Origin: Liolophura sinensis
Taxonomy: Eukaryota > Mollusca > Polyplacophora > Chitonida > Chitonidae
Direction of reading: 5' to 3'
Length of the DNA stretch: 64,000 nt
Assembly: GCF_032854445.1 (NCBI RefSeq)
Contig: NC_088300.1
Coordinates: 16,461,191 to 16,525,190 of the forward strand
How positions within the stretch are numbered: the stretch's first letter is position 1; each line of letters begins with the position of its first letter. The notes under the pieces were generated by a model, which was not told where the DNA came from, searched no databases, and was given only the letters and a program-made list of their open reading frames with translations. The position numbers and the translations under genes are program-made. Below, piece by piece: positions 62,501 through 64,000 of this stretch.

Positions 62501-63243
62501 ATTACAGAACAAAATAAAGTTTTTCTCCAAAACAGATCATTGTAATGAATAATTACTGAATGAACCCATAAATAGATTAGAGATACAAGATTTCCAATGA
62601 CAAACTCCATACTGTACATATTCTTTTACCTTCCTGCTAAATCCACTAAATGGACTTTACTGTTCATCTCACTTGGCATGTCCTTGCTGAAGTTTGCCTA
62701 GAAGTAAATGGTGCCTCTGGTTAATATGAGCGCATAGTTACATGTTTGACACACAATATTTTGCATTCAAATGTAGATTCCACCGTATTAAAATTATGAA
62801 TAAGTATATATACTTAAAGAATGACAAGCATTATGTTTCCAACTTAATAACAGTTACAGTGCAGAAAACAAACTAAAACAGAATCTTTGACATAAACCCT
62901 GTACAGATGTGCCCCTAGTTACAGGTCTTGGGCCTAACATTACCTGACCTCTAAATACAACATAAAGTGACATTTTGTACTAATTACAACCAGAGTAAAT
63001 ATTTATCACTTGACTGATGTTCATTAAACATTGTGCTCAAGAAATTTTCCCTTATGTAACAGGTTTATGGATTGAGGACACTGAGTGAATATTACAATAT
63101 ACAATAACAGGTTTGGTATCATTAGAACCGCATACCACAAAACAGAAGATGATATTTAGGGCAGACTTACCTGGGTGAACACCAGAGTGAAAATAGCATG
63201 GGACCTGCTGCTTGTGTCATTCATATTGGTTGAGGCAGTTGTC
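44706..63243 (-). CDS. KIF16B: KIF16B, endosomal kinesin-3 with FHA and PX domains, 5' partial
   Basis: Twenty-nine exons in coding order: 63171-63243, 62630-62697, 62170-62270, 61715-61822, 60361-60458, 59624-59698, 59376-59429, 59104-59163, 58496-58618, 58155-58206, 57623-57751, 57114-57199, 56823-56914, 56094-56147, 55164-55317, 54912-55037, 54510-54668, 54144-54305, 53029-53873, 52679-52752, 52122-52165, 48573-48718, 48078-48257, 47462-47522, 47259-47303, 46708-46839, 45766-45855, 45333-45413, 44706-44861. Every junction keeps frame: 1208 residues to the stop. KIF16B moves early endosomes toward microtubule plus ends, binding PI3P through its C-terminal PX domain. The first 200 or so motor residues, with the nucleotide P-loop, lie beyond the right edge. 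The stop is TAA at 44706-44708. Confidence 0.95.
45025..45284 (-). repeat. SINE family A, full copy
   Basis: Complete from the reversed tail (attgattggtgttttatgcc) to the reversed head (ctaggacacagaggccctc). The near-direct repeats taagccata (45013-45021) and taagctata (45286-45294) are a likely target duplication. It lies in the last KIF16B intron. Confidence 0.9.
46861..46998 (-). repeat. SINE family A fragment
   Basis: Reversed tail gactgggtgttttaggcgat and cagcattatgg body, then ggtttctggcagtccttctc. Diverged, with internal deletion, in a KIF16B intron. Confidence 0.75.
47917..47985. repeat. 21-bp tandem repeat, about 3 copies
   Basis: Three copies of cagttacctggagagctggt in a KIF16B intron. 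Confidence 0.9.
48078..56147 (-). CDS. KIF16B: KIF16B coiled-coil stalk (10 exons)
   Basis: Ten exons encode long charged heptad sequence, from [18 protein letters not shown] to the [18 protein letters not shown] block. The 845-bp exon 53029-53873 alone gives 281 residues of E/K/Q-rich coiled coil. Two interruptions break the helix: [20 protein letters not shown] (54510-54668) and a glycine-rich linker [17 protein letters not shown] across 52679-52752 and 52122-52165. Vertebrate KIF16B stalks serve in dimerisation and in folding back on the motor. An intron of 3.4 kb (48719-52121) lies between the linker and the next helix. Confidence 0.93.
48719..52121. other. largest KIF16B intron
   Basis: A 3.4-kb AT-rich intron without a recognised exon, SINE or ORF of note. 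Confidence 0.6.
55340..55905. repeat. about 22-bp minisatellite in KIF16B intron
   Basis: Some 25 imperfect copies of cctcacacacatcaggtgaa fill the intron left of exon 56094-56147. In the middle, at 55606-55652, is a copy of the neighbouring exon edge and acceptor (see separate entry). Confidence 0.9.
55606..55652 (-). repeat. duplicated exon edge and splice acceptor
   Basis: This 47-bp stretch repeats 55295-55341 at an offset of 311 bp with two or three differences. It includes the first 23 bases or so of exon 55164-55317 and the tttccag acceptor. It is therefore a decoy acceptor lying upstream of the true one in transcription order. Confidence 0.85.
56253..56417 (+). repeat. SINE family A, 5'-truncated
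   Basis: It begins at cccatacgtgggaaggtctg and ends in aataccaattaaataaa plus (aaat)n. The direct repeat ttacaatatt at 56242-56252 and about 56418-56428 marks the target duplication. Confidence 0.88.
56823..59698 (-). CDS. KIF16B: KIF16B neck and FHA domain (8 exons)
   Basis: After the motor come a helical neck [20 protein letters not shown], the stretch [19 protein letters not shown], and [16 protein letters not shown] leading into the FHA domain: [55 protein letters not shown] and [20 protein letters not shown]. The GRT and NG turns of FHA folds are present. [14 protein letters not shown] follows, as in vertebrate KIF16B. The FHA domain in kinesin-3 proteins helps dimerisation and autoregulation. 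Confidence 0.95.
60361..63243 (-). CDS. KIF16B: KIF16B motor domain, C-terminal half (5 exons)
   Basis: In order the exons show the switch I region [19 protein letters not shown], switch II HLVDLAGSERA, the alpha-4/loop-12 segment [20 protein letters not shown], then [39 protein letters not shown] and [18 protein letters not shown]. These are the kinesin-3 signatures in the expected order with no lost key residue. A split arginine codon at 63243 shows that an upstream exon exists beyond the window. The longest intron here is 60459-61714. Confidence 0.96.
60555..60695 (+). repeat. diverged SINE family A fragment
   Basis: It retains caccgctcgctatcatatag, then cttgaacatggtgttaaaca and cccaatcaat in family A order, in the KIF16B intron 60459-61714. 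Strongly diverged. Confidence 0.5.
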
Positions 63244-63408
63244 CTTGATAATAAGAAACACAAACAAAAACTATATTGAGAATCAGTAAAGATAGACTTG
63301 GACTAAAATTTATCGTACAATTCTGATGATGGAACAATGCAAGACAACACATTCAACAAAAAAATAGTCTTTGCATGAATCATACCAAAACGAATCCAAT
63401 TACATTGA

Positions 63409-63545
63409 TTTGATTTGATTGGTGTTTTACGGTGTACTCAAGAATATCTCACTTATACTACGACGGCCAGCATTATGGTGGGTGGAAGCCAGGCAGAGCC
63501 CGGGGGAAACCCACGGCCATCCGCACGTTGCTGACAAACCTACCC
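63409..63545 (-). repeat. SINE family A, 5'-truncated
   Basis: Reversed tail gattggtgttttacggtgta, cgacggccagcattatggtg body and cgcacgttgctgacaaacct, with no head. Confidence 0.85.
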
Positions 63546-63628
63546 AAGAACGGCTCAAATTACATCAAGAATTCTCTCAAGTTCAGCACCTATGTATGAA
63601 ATCCTTATCCTATAACAAAAGACCCAAG

Positions 63629-63965
63629 CATCATGACAAGGACACCGCACATGGCACTCTTCCTAATCACTGTTACCAAAACATCATGACAAGGACACCA
63701 CACAACGCTTTACCTTACCACTGCGTGACTAAACCATCATACCTAGGACACCAAACTTGACACCCAACCACTGTGTTACCAATGCATCATGTCTAGGACA
63801 ACAGGTGTGACACCCTATGATACCCAGGCACTGTGACACTGACATATCACGTCAGGAACACCAGGCATGGCACCTGCCCAACCACTTTGTATTGACACAC
63901 AACCTGTCCTTGCCCTACTTCATTACTGCTGAAAGACGAGTGAGGAAACCACAAATGTTGGGGTG
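63629..63965 (-). repeat. SINE family B segment amplified in tandem
   Basis: Five copies of an about 53-bp unit, starting catcat at 63629, 63682, 63735, 63785 and 63843, each with a ggacacc-x-x-x-catgacaccc-like core. Normal family B copies (16300-16640, 20965-21280) hold this segment once. The right end still has cttgccctacttcattactg as in family B. Confidence 0.75.
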
Positions 63966-64000
63966 AAAATCCAATACCTGCTAATACCAACTTGATCATG

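Noticed and set aside
63419-63760. 113-codon plus-strand frame
   Set aside because: It covers a SINE family A fragment and the start of the SINE B-derived array; no coding signature.

Overview
The window is animal nuclear DNA: AT-rich, with genes split by GT-AG introns, protein families found only in metazoans, and many short interspersed repeats. The commonest repeat is a tRNA-derived SINE of the kind seen in bivalve and gastropod genomes, with a head reading like a glutamine/valine-type tRNA promoter and a tail ending in a gagtacggcgtaaaac segment plus (aaat)n. I infer a mollusc or a close lophotrochozoan relative. No bacterial or viral genes are seen.

Layout. (1) 1-860: a 36-bp minisatellite that runs off the left edge. 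(2) 1761-22420, minus strand: a secreted or membrane Notch-ligand-like gene with a signal peptide, an N-terminal MNNL-like region, one DSL domain, an acidic linker with a furin-type site, and then about 20 EGF repeats. Its 3' end lies beyond the left edge. One 1530-bp exon carries a tandem EGF array that is broken by many 1-nt frameshifts in this sequence. An intact Tc1 transposon (4928-6585) sits inside one of its introns. (3) 22421-29057: non-coding, with repeats. (4) 29058-29594, minus strand: a one-exon C6orf120/UPF0669-family secreted protein. (5) 32378-37539, plus strand: STYX, a catalytically dead dual-specificity phosphatase, in nine exons. It stands head to head with the C6orf120-like gene. 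(6) 37540-44705: non-coding; it must hold the 3' UTRs of STYX and KIF16B, which converge. (7) 44706-63243, minus strand: KIF16B, an endosomal kinesin-3, with 29 exons that join in frame to give about 1208 residues from mid-motor to the stop codon. The first part of the motor lies beyond the right edge.

The four host genes have unrelated roles (Notch-type signalling, an ER/secretory protein, MAPK-linked pseudophosphatase, early-endosome transport), and nothing suggests they work together. KIF16B, STYX and the C6orf120 homologue read cleanly. The EGF exons 3427-3565, 8285-8405 and 8733-10262 do not. Points most worth a second look are the frame-broken EGF exon, an overlapping upstream ORF with a perfect hairpin ahead of STYX, a pair of competing acceptors for the STYX last exon, a copied splice acceptor inside a KIF16B intron minisatellite, and the intact Tc1 element.

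All exon borders were read by eye from splice signals, reading phase and family similarity; no alignment, transcript or database was used.
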